This document shows, piece by piece, positions 26,393 through 35,784 of a DNA stretch of 64,000 nt. The stretch's first letter is position 1, and each line of letters opens with the position of its first letter. The translations under genes and the position numbers were made by a program. The notes below the pieces were generated by a model that was given only the letters and a program-made list of their open reading frames with translations, searched no databases and had not been told where the DNA came from. This DNA comes from a bacterium (GTDB lineage Bacteria > Spirochaetota > Leptospiria > Leptospirales > Leptonemataceae): the NCBI GenBank assembly GCA_024742665.1, contig JANSYA010000007.1, positions 62,001-126,000 of the forward strand. The letters are read 5' to 3'.

Positions 26393-29386
26393 TTATGCGA
26401 TGAGTTTCAGAAAACGTAAGACATCGCGATCTTCCGGGTCCAGATCATGAGCCTCGCGCGCGAATTTCTCGGCTTCTGCGCTTTTGCCAGTCAGGCGGTG
26501 CAAATCCGCCAGATTGATCAGGTTCTTCACGTTTTTCGGCTCGATTCCCTGAAGATACTCGGCCGCCTTCATGGCCTCGTCGTAATTGCCGCGCTTTTTT
26601 TCCGCCAGGGAGAGATAGATCCAGAACTCCGGCGATGTCGGTTCTTCGTTCAGGTACTTGCGCAGGACTTCGACCGCGCGTTCATAATCCTGTCCTTTGA
26701 AACTCAGCAGCCCCAGAAGTTTATTCAGTTTCATGTGAGCCTGATCGATTTGATAGGCTTCGTTCAGCACGCTGATGGCCGCTTTGAGTTTGCCTTCCAG
26801 ATACAGCTGCTTGCCCTGATCGAGCAGGGCTTCGATATCGCCCGACTCGCCGGAGGCGATCATGGTTTCGGGATGGTGCTGTTGACCGGCGCCGGCCGCA
26901 CCGACCGCTTCGCGATAGCCCATGCGCAGCAGCGAAAGGTCGTCGGTGATCTCTCCGAGCGCGCGGACTTTTTCTTCGATCTTATCGAGATCGGGTCCGA
27001 CTTCGTTTACGATTTCGAGAAAGACGAATTCGTCTTCGTTGATGGTTCGCGTTTCCGCGCCGGGAGTCAGGTTGACGTCGTCGCGGCCGTCGGAGCCCAT
27101 CAGGATCACGTCGCCCGGCTGCAGTTGAAACTGAAACACTTCGAACTTAAATTCGGAGTCGTGCCCGAGTTTTCGCAGAGTCAGACCCTCTTCGATAAAG
27201 CTGGCTTTGCCGTTGCGATAGAGGACAGACGCGGGATGCTCCGCGTTAAAATAATGGACCATACCGGTCGCGTCGTTGACCAAATAGACGACCGCGCTGA
27301 TCACCATCGTGCCATCGAAGGTCTTGAATACGCCGTGGATTTCATCGTACAGTTCCGTCAGCCACTGTTCCGGAGTCATATCCAGGACGCGCTTGTTCGC
27401 GGCCGAACGCGCCATGATCGAATTCATAACGACGCCCATCACCAGACTGCCGCCGGCGCCCTGCATGGATTTACCCATCGCGTCGCCGTTCATACCCATA
27501 GTATAGCGTTCGAAATTATCCGGTGTGCCGAATTTCAAGTTGCCCGTTACGCAAATATCTCCGCCGAGATCGCCTTCTTTCTGGCGAAATTCGAAACGTT
27601 TCTTTTGTTTGATAAGAAAATCCGTCGCGACGGCTTTGGATTTGTTCGCGTTAAAAAATAAAGGCCGGGCCAATAGCGAGGTTAAGAAATAATCGCCGTC
27701 CTGCTGGACCTTCAGGCGCTGCACCTCTTCCATTTTTTCGCGCACTTCCCGCGTGCGAATCTCGACTTTCTCTTCGAGGTTCTCCGCGTAGTCCTGGAGT
27801 TTGGCCCGCGCGTCGCGAATCGACGTAACCATCGAATTAAAAGAGCCGGCCAGATAACCGATCTCGTCCTGGACTTTGATCGGCACCGTCACGTCGAAAT
27901 CGCCGTCGTTCACTTTCTTGACGCCGTCGAGTAGATCGGTGAGCGGTTTTACCAGGCTGGCCCCGAAGAGCATCGGGAAAAACAAAAGAATCGCGAGCGA
28001 CGCGCCCAGAATCGAAGCGAAGAGCATGATCCCCGTGGCGTGGGTGTATTCCCGGTAGGCCCGGTAGCGAAAGCCGACTTCGTAGCGCTGGCCGTCTTCG
28101 ACGAAATCAAAGTGGATGTACTTCGCGTCGCCGCCGTTGCGATACAAACGTTCCATGACGGGGAGAGTTTTATTGTCGATGATTTCCAGCGCCGCGGCCT
28201 CTAATGCCTCCGGCGTTGTTAGATCTTTGCGTTTGCGTTTCAGCAGCTCGATTTCATGCGCGACCCGCGCGCTCTTTTCGATATCAATGCCCCGGGCGAG
28301 CCCCTCCGGACTCAGGGCGCTGTCGGGACGCTGCCATAAAATCGCCGCGTCGTCGGGGAATAAGCCCGGCCGGTCTTCGCGGGTGAGCACGTAGTCCATA
28401 TTCTGCGGCAGGCTGGAAAAATCGCCCGCCAGAATCGCGGCCCGGGAGCTATCCACGGCCGCGGAACGTTCGCTGTCGTACGAACGCTCGCTTAAGGTCA
28501 GAGTAATCGTACTTACGCCGCCGAGCACGAGCAGCAGAGTCACAAGAGAGATGCCGACGATTTTGACCATGAAAGTTGTCGGTTCGGGACTATTATTGAT
28601 ATAAGACATGAACAGCACGAAGACGCTGATCAAAGAGAGGGCCGAATAGATCGAAGCGAAGAGGTCGTAGCTGATCGTTTCGCTTTTCGCCAGGACATTG
28701 GTTACGCCGATGACGAGAAAGAACAGGCAGACCAGCACGAATCCCCGGGTCGCTTTCGCGGCGCGGCCGCGGGGGCGCGCAAGAATCAGCGGCGCCGTCA
28801 GGAAGCGCGCGCCCAGAAAGGGAAATATGCGCGGGGACAGCAGGCTGGGCGGGCGCTGGATCCACTGCGCGAGAGGGCCGGTGTATTCATCCGAACGAAT
28901 CGTTTTGCGGGTAAAGACGATCGCCAGCCACAGCAGCTGCGCCAGGATCACCAGGCTCATCACGCGGCCGGCCTGGAAATTGTACATATGCGCGGCGAAA
29001 TCGAAATAGGGCGACAGCTGGCTCGCTTCGTATACGAACTGAGCGTAGGCCGCGATCGACGATAACAAATAGGCGACGATTACGACGACCGACTCACGGG
29101 GATGGTCGTTCCTGGGATAATTGTACGCGAAGACGATCATCGCCGTTTGCGCGAAGACGACCGTTACGGTCAGGTAACGATGAAAGGCGCCGATCTCATG
29201 AAAGACCGAATAGGCCAAAAAAAAGCCCACGAACATTGTCGTATAAAATGTGAAAGCCAGGGCGAGAAAGAAACTCTGGCGCGATCTGGCCCGGCTCCAC
29301 ATATAGAGCGCGAGTAGAGTCGACATGAGGGCCGGGGTGACGAGCCCCACTGAGTGAAACGAAAGCAGGAAATCCGACAGCTGCAT
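26393..29386 (-). CDS. 7TM sensor-HAMP-SpoIIE phosphatase-TPR protein (paralogue)
   Basis: The 997-residue paralogue of the 4907-8089 protein has the same domain order: multi-helix N-terminus, a second membrane-bounded extracytoplasmic sensor, HAMP (LLDGVKKVNDGDFDV, then DEIGYLAGSFNSMV), coiled coil, SpoIIE phosphatase ([30 protein letters not shown]) and C-terminal TPRs. Long identical blocks such as [12 protein letters not shown] are shared, while the sensor regions differ. This suggests duplication followed by change of input signal. It has an extra charged loop with RPRGRAAK between helices. A clear terminator follows. The start ATG at 29386 is followed directly by hydrophobic sequence. 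Confidence 0.9.
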   Translation of the reverse strand: MQLSDFLLSFHSVGLVTPALMSTLLALYMWSRARSRQSFFLALAFTFYTTMFVGFFLAYSVFHEIGAFHRYLTVTVVFAQTAMIVFAYNYPRNDHPRESVVVIVAYLLSSIAAYAQFVYEASQLSPYFDFAAHMYNFQAGRVMSLVILAQLLWLAIVFTRKTIRSDEYTGPLAQWIQRPPSLLSPRIFPFLGARFLTAPLILARPRGRAAKATRGFVLVCLFFLVIGVTNVLAKSETISYDLFASIYSALSLISVFVLFMSYINNSPEPTTFMVKIVGISLVTLLLVLGGVSTITLTLSERSYDSERSAAVDSSRAAILAGDFSSLPQNMDYVLTREDRPGLFPDDAAILWQRPDSALSPEGLARGIDIEKSARVAHEIELLKRKRKDLTTPEALEAAALEIIDNKTLPVMERLYRNGGDAKYIHFDFVEDGQRYEVGFRYRAYREYTHATGIMLFASILGASLAILLFFPMLFGASLVKPLTDLLDGVKKVNDGDFDVTVPIKVQDEIGYLAGSFNSMVTSIRDARAKLQDYAENLEEKVEIRTREVREKMEEVQRLKVQQDGDYFLTSLLARPLFFNANKSKAVATDFLIKQKKRFEFRQKEGDLGGDICVTGNLKFGTPDNFERYTMGMNGDAMGKSMQGAGGSLVMGVVMNSIMARSAANKRVLDMTPEQWLTELYDEIHGVFKTFDGTMVISAVVYLVNDATGMVHYFNAEHPASVLYRNGKASFIEEGLTLRKLGHDSEFKFEVFQFQLQPGDVILMGSDGRDDVNLTPGAETRTINEDEFVFLEIVNEVGPDLDKIEEKVRALGEITDDLSLLRMGYREAVGAAGAGQQHHPETMIASGESGDIEALLDQGKQLYLEGKLKAAISVLNEAYQIDQAHMKLNKLLGLLSFKGQDYERAVEVLRKYLNEEPTSPEFWIYLSLAEKKRGNYDEAMKAAEYLQGIEPKNVKNLINLADLHRLTGKSAEAEKFAREAHDLDPEDRDVLRFLKLIA

Positions 29387-29532
29387 GTGCGAAGCCTCGC
29401 CCGGGCTTGTGCCGGCTTCAATACTTTTTTAGTGAAAACCTGGTATTTCCGGTCCGACGCTTTTCCGGCGGCTCGCCCGCCCCGAAAAAACCCGATTGAA
29501 AGCAGACCTGATCGCGCCGGAGTGTCGTCGTC

Positions 29533-30468
29533 ATGGACTTCGGTCGCGTAGAACCAGGCAGCGATGACTTCGCACGCATTGATCTGAGCCTGCCGTTGGA
29601 TCCGCCGGGTACGATCGCGCTGCTGGATAGTCCCGGCCTTCGCTCGCTGCGCGAAAGCAGCGCGGCCGATCCGAATATATACGTCGCCTGTCCGGTCTGG
29701 AATCATCCCGGTTTCATCAATTTGATTTACCCGGCGGACGCCCGCCCGCCCGAATATCTGCGCCACTATGCGCGCCACTTCAATTCGATCGAACTGAATA
29801 CGACGTACTACGGCGTGCGGCCGGAGCTGCTGCAGCGCTGGCGCGCGATGGTGCCGCCGGATTTTAAGTTCGTGCCCAAGCTGAGTAAAACCATCAGCCA
29901 CGACCGGCAACTGCGCGATTGCGAAAGCGAGACCCTGCGATTCTGTAACGCCGTCGCCGAGCTGGGCGACAATCTCGGTCCGCTCTTTCTTTTATTGCCA
30001 GGCGGATTTGCGCCCGATCGCTTTGAAGATCTCGCGCGGTACGTCCGGCGCTTCCCCCGCGAACTGGAGCTGTCGATCGAGCTGCGGCATCCGGCCTGGT
30101 TCGCGAGCGAGGCCGGCGAGCGGATCTGGTCGATCTTCGAAGAGCACGGAGTGACCGCGATTATCACCGACGTCGCCGGTCGGCGCGACGTGCTGCACCA
30201 GCGCCTGACTTCGATGCGGGGCACGGCAGTCGTGCGTTTCGTCGCCAACGGATTGCATCCCACGGATTATGCGCGTCTTGATGAGTGGATCGAACGACTG
30301 GCGGAATGGCTTGAGCGGGGCATGCAGAGCGTTTATTTTTTTCTGCACCAGCCGGACGAATCTCAGAACGTCGCTCTGGCGATCTATATGATCGAAGCCC
30401 TGAATCGACGCTGCGGTCTGGATCTGCGGCCGCCGGAGCCGATCGCCAGGCAACAAGAATTATTCTAA
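29533..30468 (+). CDS. DUF72 (YecE-like) TIM-barrel protein
   Basis: The 311-residue protein fits DUF72: PVWNHPGFINLIYP, then FNSIELNTTYYGVRPELLQRW (split in the family as N..E.n.tfY), FKFVPKLSKTISHD, ELSIELRHPAWF and a terminal FFLHQPDESQNV. The family has a UxuA/TIM-barrel-like fold and unknown function. The first 45 residues, before IYVACPVWNH, look like a non-conserved extension, so the start could be later. It is divergent from the phosphatase paralogue and convergent with the alkyltransferase-like gene; no terminator was found between the stops at 30468 and 30499. Confidence 0.87.
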   Translation: MDFGRVEPGSDDFARIDLSLPLDPPGTIALLDSPGLRSLRESSAADPNIYVACPVWNHPGFINLIYPADARPPEYLRHYARHFNSIELNTTYYGVRPELLQRWRAMVPPDFKFVPKLSKTISHDRQLRDCESETLRFCNAVAELGDNLGPLFLLLPGGFAPDRFEDLARYVRRFPRELELSIELRHPAWFASEAGERIWSIFEEHGVTAIITDVAGRRDVLHQRLTSMRGTAVVRFVANGLHPTDYARLDEWIERLAEWLERGMQSVYFFLHQPDESQNVALAIYMIEALNRRCGLDLRPPEPIARQQELF

Positions 30469-30498
30469 GCCAATGCGATCAGCGATGCGCGCCGTAGC

Positions 30499-30912
30499 TC
30501 AGCCGCGTTCGTCGGGAGTCCGAATCTTTTTTTTGACAGCGCGCTTTTTCTTTTGGGAGCGCGACGTAGCTTTCTTTTTTTTTGCGGGCGCGGGCGCGGG
30601 CGCGGGCGCGGGTCGCCAGCCGAAGCGCGCCAGGTCCACCCGATCGCGGGCGTCGAATTCCACGCCTTCGGTTCGCAGCATTTTTTTCTGGCGTTCGTAG
30701 CCGCCGCCGCGCGGCAGCGAAATCGTTCCCCGGGCATTGATCACGCGTTGCCAGGGCAAATCTAATTTCCGCGAAGAGGAATGCAGCACGTAGGAAACCG
30801 TGCGCGCCGCCCGGGCGTTGCCCGCCATCTCCGCGATTTGAGCGTAGGTCGCGACCTTGCCCGCTGGAATTCGGGCTATCGCCGCGACGATATTGTCGTA
30901 GAGTTCGGACAT
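30499..30912 (-). CDS. Alkyltransferase-like (ATL) DNA-binding protein with Lys-rich tail
   Basis: This 137-residue protein has the MGMT DNA-binding domain: GKVATYAQIAEMAG with the base-flipping Tyr, NARAARTVSYVL with the Arg finger, and PWQRVINARGTISLP. The methyl-accepting Cys of PCHR is Trp here (PWQR), the signature of ATL proteins that mark O6-alkylguanine for nucleotide-excision repair rather than repairing it. After residue 100 comes an unusual low-complexity tail of alternating Ala-Pro and then Lys/Arg clusters. That tail is encoded partly by a GCGGGC hexamer tract (30584-30612). ATG 30912 was chosen; an upstream in-frame start adds ten residues. Confidence 0.9.
   Translation of the reverse strand: MSELYDNIVAAIARIPAGKVATYAQIAEMAGNARAARTVSYVLHSSSRKLDLPWQRVINARGTISLPRGGGYERQKKMLRTEGVEFDARDRVDLARFGWRPAPAPAPAPAKKKKATSRSQKKKRAVKKKIRTPDERG
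30584..30612. repeat. GCGGGC hexamer tract
   Basis: About five copies of a six-base unit encode the Ala-Pro repeat in the tail of the alkyltransferase-like protein. Such tracts can change length by slippage in steps of two residues. Confidence 0.8.
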
Positions 30913-30965
30913 GGCGATCGTTGAAAAAAAGCTTGTGCGCAATCAGCGCGTGACAAGCCTGAATT

Positions 30966-32570
30966 ATGACTGTTTTTCCTTCGCCGATTTCGCGGGCAAG
31001 CCTTTCGCGGCGGGCAGCGCCGTCGTTTGTGATCGCGATGCTGTTATTCATTCTGGCAATCGCGCCGCGCGCGGAACTCTTCGCGCAGCAGGCGATCATA
31101 CGCGCTCTCGACGAGGCCGGCGAGCCGGATTCTGAAAATCCCGGTGGTTCCCCGGAAGACGATTCAATCTACGTCGACGCCGCGATTTACAATCACGCCT
31201 TCACGCTGCTGTGGGAAAACGACGTCATCTACGGCAAGACCGATCAGTACTATACGAACGGAGTGCGCATGGAGTACGCGACGCTCTATGACTGGCGTAA
31301 ATTCGAAGGCCCGGTTTTCGATCTGTTGCCGGAGGCCGCGCGGTCTAACGGCGTCTTTGTCGAAGACGCCTGGGTGCTCGCTCAGAATATGTACAGTCCG
31401 ACGAATATCGCGCGTTCCGACGTGACCTACGGCGATCGGCCGTACGCCGGCTGGACCTATCTGGGAAAACGGTACGGCATCAGCAAAGCGCGCTCGTACC
31501 ATTCATTCGAATTGGATCTGGGCGTCGTCGGCCCGAACTCCCAGGCGAAAGAAGTGCAGACTTTTGTTCATGAAGAAATAACCGGATCGCCCACGCCGCA
31601 CTGGGGCAATCAGATCCCGAATTTCTTCGCCGTGCGGGCGAATTATTATTACAGCCGGGCGATCACCCCGTCCACCTGGCGCGTCACGGACTTCGCTCCC
31701 TTTCTGAACCTGGATCTCGGCAATGTGACGACCAGCGCCGGAGTGGGTTTCACCTGGCGATTGGGCCTGCTCGGGGAAGACCAGGGGCATTTGCCTTTCG
31801 AACGCGGGGTGGGGCGCGTCGACGATGATACTTTCGAGCTGTACTTTTTCGTGCGTCCCGAAGGCACCGGCGTGCTGTACAACGGCCTGCTCTCCAGCAC
31901 GGTCGACGCGCAGAATCGTTATACGTACGCCAGCAACTCCGGGGCGGACGTGCTGGCCTACGACGATCTTTCGCGGCGTTTGAATGGCGACAACGATCCC
32001 TTTAACTATCTCGGCTATTATTCGCTGGTCGAAAACGAAGGCATCGTCGATCCGAATACGCGCTTCAGCGTATTTCAGCGGAGCCTGGGCAGTCGCCTTA
32101 CGAATCCCGGCACCCAATATCTTGTGTACAATACGCTCTTTCAAGGCGGCGAAACCATCGACGAGACGATTAAGCTGTCTGTGCTGTACAGCGCGTTGCA
32201 GGATCCCGGCGTCGCCACGGACCCGCTGCGATTGTTCTGGCTGTACCAGACCGTCGGCCGCAAGCCCGGGGAGCGCCTCGATCCCGCCGCCAAATACCTC
32301 GCCTATCGCATCTTAACCGAGGGCACGGAATTCGATCCCCTGAGAGATTTTTTCGTGTATTATACGCTCTTTCAAAAGCACGATCCGGCCAAGGCTTATA
32401 CGGTGCGCCCGCGGCCCTTCACCGGCGGGCTGCGCACGGGCATGGTCTTAAACTACGGCCCGGTGACAGTGCTTACGGCCATCGCCATCAAGAGCGCTGA
32501 GTTTTATCAGAAAGGATTTTTGCCCGGCTTTCACAAGTGGTTCACCCTGCAGGCGACCGTGCGTTTTTGA
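30966..32570 (+). CDS. LpxR-like outer-membrane lipid A deacylase with repeat insertion
   Basis: This 534-residue exported protein (signal segment about 22-40) matches the LpxR/DUF2219 family at LLWENDVIYGKTDQYYTNGV, YGDRPYAGWTYLG, a HWGNQIP segment and a C-terminal barrel strand ending in Phe (LQATVRF). LpxR removes the 3'-acyloxyacyl chain of lipid A in the outer membrane. The barrel is interrupted after residue 311 by about 165 residues. Within these, residues 344-476 contain seven degenerate repeats of 18-20 residues, each of form DP...(F/Y)..(Y/F)..L..., for example DPLRLFWLYQTV and DPLRDFFVYYTLF. Normal family length is near 300, so the repeats are an added domain. It is divergent from the ATL gene. 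Confidence 0.82.
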   Translation: MTVFPSPISRASLSRRAAPSFVIAMLLFILAIAPRAELFAQQAIIRALDEAGEPDSENPGGSPEDDSIYVDAAIYNHAFTLLWENDVIYGKTDQYYTNGVRMEYATLYDWRKFEGPVFDLLPEAARSNGVFVEDAWVLAQNMYSPTNIARSDVTYGDRPYAGWTYLGKRYGISKARSYHSFELDLGVVGPNSQAKEVQTFVHEEITGSPTPHWGNQIPNFFAVRANYYYSRAITPSTWRVTDFAPFLNLDLGNVTTSAGVGFTWRLGLLGEDQGHLPFERGVGRVDDDTFELYFFVRPEGTGVLYNGLLSSTVDAQNRYTYASNSGADVLAYDDLSRRLNGDNDPFNYLGYYSLVENEGIVDPNTRFSVFQRSLGSRLTNPGTQYLVYNTLFQGGETIDETIKLSVLYSALQDPGVATDPLRLFWLYQTVGRKPGERLDPAAKYLAYRILTEGTEFDPLRDFFVYYTLFQKHDPAKAYTVRPRPFTGGLRTGMVLNYGPVTVLTAIAIKSAEFYQKGFLPGFHKWFTLQATVRF

Positions 32571-32680
32571 CAGAGTTCGAATTAGATTCAGTTAAGGCCG
32601 AATCGCGTGGGGCGCGCTTCGCATCTAAATTGCGCGAAAGCTTTGCCACGCATAAGTCGACCGTTATCGAAACAAAAGGC
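32571..32680. other. Intergenic sequence between lpxR-like gene and rnpB
   Basis: No gene or terminator was recognised in these 110 bases. Confidence 0.5.
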
Positions 32681-33120
32681 GGGTGCGCGCCCGTAAGCCG
32701 GATTCTGTTTTAAACCGTCATTTATCTTGCCGGTCGGATCGCTCCGCCGGTCTTTGCTTTCTACCCGCGACCCCGACCGGACGCAGTCGGATCGGTCGCC
32801 TACCTGAAATTGCACCGAAGAGGGTTTACCATGCCGTCGCCGTTGCCTTTGACGCGGTGGGCTCTTACCCCGCCATTTCACTTTAACCCCGCCCCGTGAA
32901 ATTGTCCGAAGAAGCTCCGAACAATTTCTGGGGCCTCACCTGAACTTCGCCCGAGGGCGGTTTTCAGATTGGGGCAACCTGTTTTCTGCTGCACTTTCCG
33001 TCCTCGAGGTTCGCGAGGCGAACCCAAAGGCCCGGGCGTTACCCGGTCTTCCGTCCTGTGGTGTCCGGACTTTCCTCACATCTGAAATAATTCAGCAGCG
33101 CGACGGTCCGGCGCGCACCC
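32681..33120 (-). ncRNA. rnpB: RNase P RNA
   Basis: This is the catalytic RNA that matures tRNA 5' ends. Read on the minus strand it shows the bacterial type A signature: GAGGAAAGTCCGGACACC near the 5' end, GAAGACCGGGTAACGCCCGGG, the conserved AAACAGGTTGCCCCAA-like core, GGTAAACCCTCTTCGGTGCAA, and AACAGAATCCGGCTTAC near the 3' end. The terminal helix P1 is formed by GGGTGCGCGC (33120 downward) and GCGCGCACCC (ending 32681), which set the boundaries; the real 5' end may be up to about ten bases further out. Total length is near 440, as usual. Confidence 0.95.
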
Positions 33121-33138
33121 GCAGACAGAATTTCGCGC

Positions 33139-33166
33139 ACTATAATAGAAGCAACCGGGTTTTAAC
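33139..33166 (-). promoter_or_regulatory. Likely rnpB promoter
   Basis: TATAGT at 33139-33144 (minus strand) is a good -10 box 19 bases before rnpB; GTTAAA at 33161-33166, 16 bases upstream, is a weak -35. Confidence 0.45.
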
Positions 33167-33201
33167 GCGGCGCGCCGTGTTGTGTGTCGCCCGGGCCTCG
33201 A

Positions 33202-33552
33202 TTAAAGCGGAGCGGAATCCCGGGCGGAGCGCAGGGCCTCGTAGAGTGAATCGCAAACGATGTGGTCGGGAACCATATTCGAACTGAGCAGCAGCTCGCG
33301 TAGAAAAGGCGGCGGCTGGGCGATCAGGATTTCGCGCCCCTGGTTCCAGCTCTGGGAACAGGAAAACAGAAGTTCGCCCAGGCCCCGGGAATCCGCGGAT
33401 TCGATTTCGCTCAAATTCAAAACGATCTTCCGGCAGCCGCGGTTGACCGCGGCGCGAATGCCGTGGCCCAGGCGGCCGGCGCTCATGCGATCCAGCGCGC
33501 CCTTCGCTTTCAGCACGGCGATTTCGCCGGTGGTGAGTTCCCGGATATCCAT
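33202..33552 (-). CDS. STAS-domain anti-sigma factor antagonist
   Basis: This 116-residue single-domain STAS protein has a MDIRELTTGEIAVLKAKGALD start, a KIVLNLSEIESADSRGLGELL core with Ser in the usual phosphorylation position (ADSRG), and a C-terminal helix. SpoIIAA/RsbV-type proteins are phosphorylated by an anti-sigma kinase and freed by SpoIIE-type phosphatases; three such phosphatases are in this window (4907, 26393, 61519), though none is adjacent. No RsbW kinase is nearby. It lies just upstream of rnpB on the same strand, but rnpB seems to have its own promoter. Confidence 0.9.
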   Translation of the reverse strand: MDIRELTTGEIAVLKAKGALDRMSAGRLGHGIRAAVNRGCRKIVLNLSEIESADSRGLGELLFSCSQSWNQGREILIAQPPPFLRELLLSSNMVPDHIVCDSLYEALRSARDSAPL

Positions 33553-33660
33553 AGAATACCGGAGACTTTCGCGCGTTAAAGCTACGAAAACATGACTTAG
33601 ATGTTGCAGACGGGCGTTTCGCGACCCGCGAATCGCGAAAGCGAGACCGATGCAGATGCG

Positions 33661-34917
33661 CTAGAGTTGAATCTGAATCTGCTCCGACGCGCGCCGGGCC
33701 TTCGCGCGGGCGCGATCTACGTCCGCGTCCCGGGCCAGGGCGACGCCCATGCGTCGTTCGCCCTGAACTTCGGGTTTGCCGAAGAGACGTAAGTCGGTAT
33801 CGACTTCACTTAAGGCCCGGGAGAGATTCAAAAAGCCGGTCTCCTGGGATTCGCCGCTGACCAGAATGACGCTCGAAGCCGCCGGGCCGTGCTGGCGAAT
33901 TTCGGGAATCGGCAGGCCGAGGATCGCCCGGGCGTGCAGGGCGAACTCGGATAGATCCTGCGAGATCAGCGTCACCATTCCCGTATCGTGGGGGCGCGGC
34001 GAAACCTCGCTAAAATACACTGTATCAGCCTTAACAAAAAGTTCGACTCCAAATACTCCGCGCCCGCCGAGCTCGCCGGTCACCGCCGCTCCTATGCGTC
34101 GGGCTTCGGCCAGAGCCTCCGCCGACATGGGCTGGGGCTGCCAGGATTCGCGGTAGTCGCCCTTTTCCTGGCGATGACCGATCGCTTCGCAGAAGGACGT
34201 GCCGCCGGCGTGGCGCACGGTCAGGAGTGTGATCTCATAATCGAAATCGACGAAGCCTTCGACGATGACTTTGCCCGCGCCGGCCCGGCCGCCGTCCTGA
34301 GCGTAACGCCAGGCGGCGTCCACGTCTTCCGGGTTTCGCACGGTGCTCTGGCCTTTGCCCGAAGAACTCATGATCGGTTTTACGACGCAGGGCAGGCCGA
34401 TTTTATGAATGGCCAGGCGATATTCATCTTCGCTTTCCGCGAAGGCGTAGGGCGAGGTTTTCAGTCCCAGCGTTTCGGCGGCCAGCCGGCGAATGCCTTC
34501 GCGGTTCATGGTCAGCTGCGTGGCTCGCGCCGTGGGAATGACGGTATAACCTTCGTTTTCGAGAGCGGCCAGGGTGTCGGTTGCGATGGCTTCGATTTCC
34601 GGTACGATATAGTGCGGACGTTCGCGCTCGACGATTTTTCGTAAAGCGTCGCCGTCGAGCATGGAAATCACATGAGAGCGATGCGCGACCTGCATGGCGG
34701 GAGCGTTCGCGTAGCGGTCGACGGCGATGACTTCGACGCCCAGGCGCTGTAATTCGATCACGACTTCTTTGCCCAGCTCGCCTGAACCGCACATCAGCAC
34801 GCGTGTGGCGCTCGGGCTCAGGGGTGTGCCGATGCGATCTTCGTTTTTCGCGGGCGGTCCCGCTGCGCCCCGTGCGGTTTTGCTATCGGAATTTGCGTTT
34901 GAATTTTTGGGGCTCAT
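33661..34917 (-). CDS. purT: Formate-dependent GAR transformylase
   Basis: PurT uses formate and ATP to formylate glycinamide ribonucleotide in purine synthesis, the folate-free alternative to PurN. The 418-residue ATP-grasp protein has [22 protein letters not shown] at the N-terminal domain, [23 protein letters not shown] for ATP binding, [23 protein letters not shown] split across the active site, [11 protein letters not shown] and [15 protein letters not shown]. The N-terminal 35 residues are a polar extension. The start overlaps the stop of the DUF374 gene by four bases (ATGA). Confidence 0.95.
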   Translation of the reverse strand: MSPKNSNANSDSKTARGAAGPPAKNEDRIGTPLSPSATRVLMCGSGELGKEVVIELQRLGVEVIAVDRYANAPAMQVAHRSHVISMLDGDALRKIVERERPHYIVPEIEAIATDTLAALENEGYTVIPTARATQLTMNREGIRRLAAETLGLKTSPYAFAESEDEYRLAIHKIGLPCVVKPIMSSSGKGQSTVRNPEDVDAAWRYAQDGGRAGAGKVIVEGFVDFDYEITLLTVRHAGGTSFCEAIGHRQEKGDYRESWQPQPMSAEALAEARRIGAAVTGELGGRGVFGVELFVKADTVYFSEVSPRPHDTGMVTLISQDLSEFALHARAILGLPIPEIRQHGPAASSVILVSGESQETGFLNLSRALSEVDTDLRLFGKPEVQGERRMGVALARDADVDRARAKARRASEQIQIQL

Positions 34918-35702
34918 GCTCTCTCGCTTCGTCCGTGTTTTTTCGCTTCGCGTTCGGCCTTGCGTCTTTGATACTCCGCGGCCTGCTGTAAGTCAGTGCG
35001 AGAATCGACTCGACCGTACTTTTCTTCGAGAAAATTCTCGGCCTTGTGAATCATCGCCATCATGCGCCGCTCAAGTTCCTGACGTTCGCGTTCGGCGGCC
35101 GCGTCGTCCGGAAGCTTGCGTGGTACGGTATAGGGTTCGCCGATGCCCACCGCGATTTTCGAAAAGGGTTTCGGCACGATAAACTGATCCCAGGAACGAA
35201 AGACCCAGGCGCGGGTGCAGGCGTAGCCGATCGGCACGACCGGCGCGCCCGTGACCTGCGAGAGAACGACAGTGCCGGCCTGGAAATAGTATACCGGTCC
35301 CTGGGGGCCGTCGGGAGTCGTCACGACCGAACCCTTTTCTTTTTTTACAGTCTTCAAGAGGATCTGGAAAGCTTCGCGTCCGCCGCGCGTGCTCGAACCC
35401 CGCGCGGCCCGGGAGCCGTAGAGTTGGGCGGTGCGCGCAATCAATTCGCCGTCTTTAGATTGGCTGATTAAAACACTAAGGGGAATGCCTTTTTTGATCA
35501 CCCGGTAGGCGTGATAGTAGACCATAAAAAAAATCGTGTTGTGCCAGAAGCTGAAGATAGCGGGTCGGGGGTTGGCGATCAAATCTTCGAGGTGTTCTTT
35601 GCCCTGTTCCACGACGATCGTGCAGGTCATACTGAGCAGCCGGATCCACAGGTATGAAATTCCGGCCGCCATCCAGGTCAGTGCGTTTTTCCAGATACTC
35701 AT
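34914..35702 (-). CDS. DUF374 lysophospholipid-acyltransferase-like protein
   Basis: The 262-residue product from ATG 35702 has an N-terminal membrane helix, SFWHNTIFF (the HX-type catalytic region of DUF374), [55 protein letters not shown] and [10 protein letters not shown]. These fit the LPLAT-like DUF374 family, probably an inner-membrane acyltransferase for a lipid A or lipoprotein precursor. The C-terminal 40 residues are charged and coiled-coil-like ([16 protein letters not shown]). A GTG start at 35753 would add 17 residues. It is translationally coupled to purT by a 4-base overlap, although the functions look unrelated. Confidence 0.82.
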   Translation of the reverse strand: MSIWKNALTWMAAGISYLWIRLLSMTCTIVVEQGKEHLEDLIANPRPAIFSFWHNTIFFMVYYHAYRVIKKGIPLSVLISQSKDGELIARTAQLYGSRAARGSSTRGGREAFQILLKTVKKEKGSVVTTPDGPQGPVYYFQAGTVVLSQVTGAPVVPIGYACTRAWVFRSWDQFIVPKPFSKIAVGIGEPYTVPRKLPDDAAAERERQELERRMMAMIHKAENFLEEKYGRVDSRTDLQQAAEYQRRKAEREAKKHGRSERA

Positions 35703-35784
35703 AAAAGCTTCGTGCAGTGCAAATCCAGCCGGCCTGAGATCAAGCACTTTCACGCTCCAGGGGCGCGCTCGATGCTCCGCCGTT

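Noticed and set aside
26447..27661. Long plus-strand frame of 404 residues inside the phosphatase paralogue.
   Set aside because: It mirrors the coding strand of a clear SpoIIE/TPR protein and has no supporting ribosome site or motifs.
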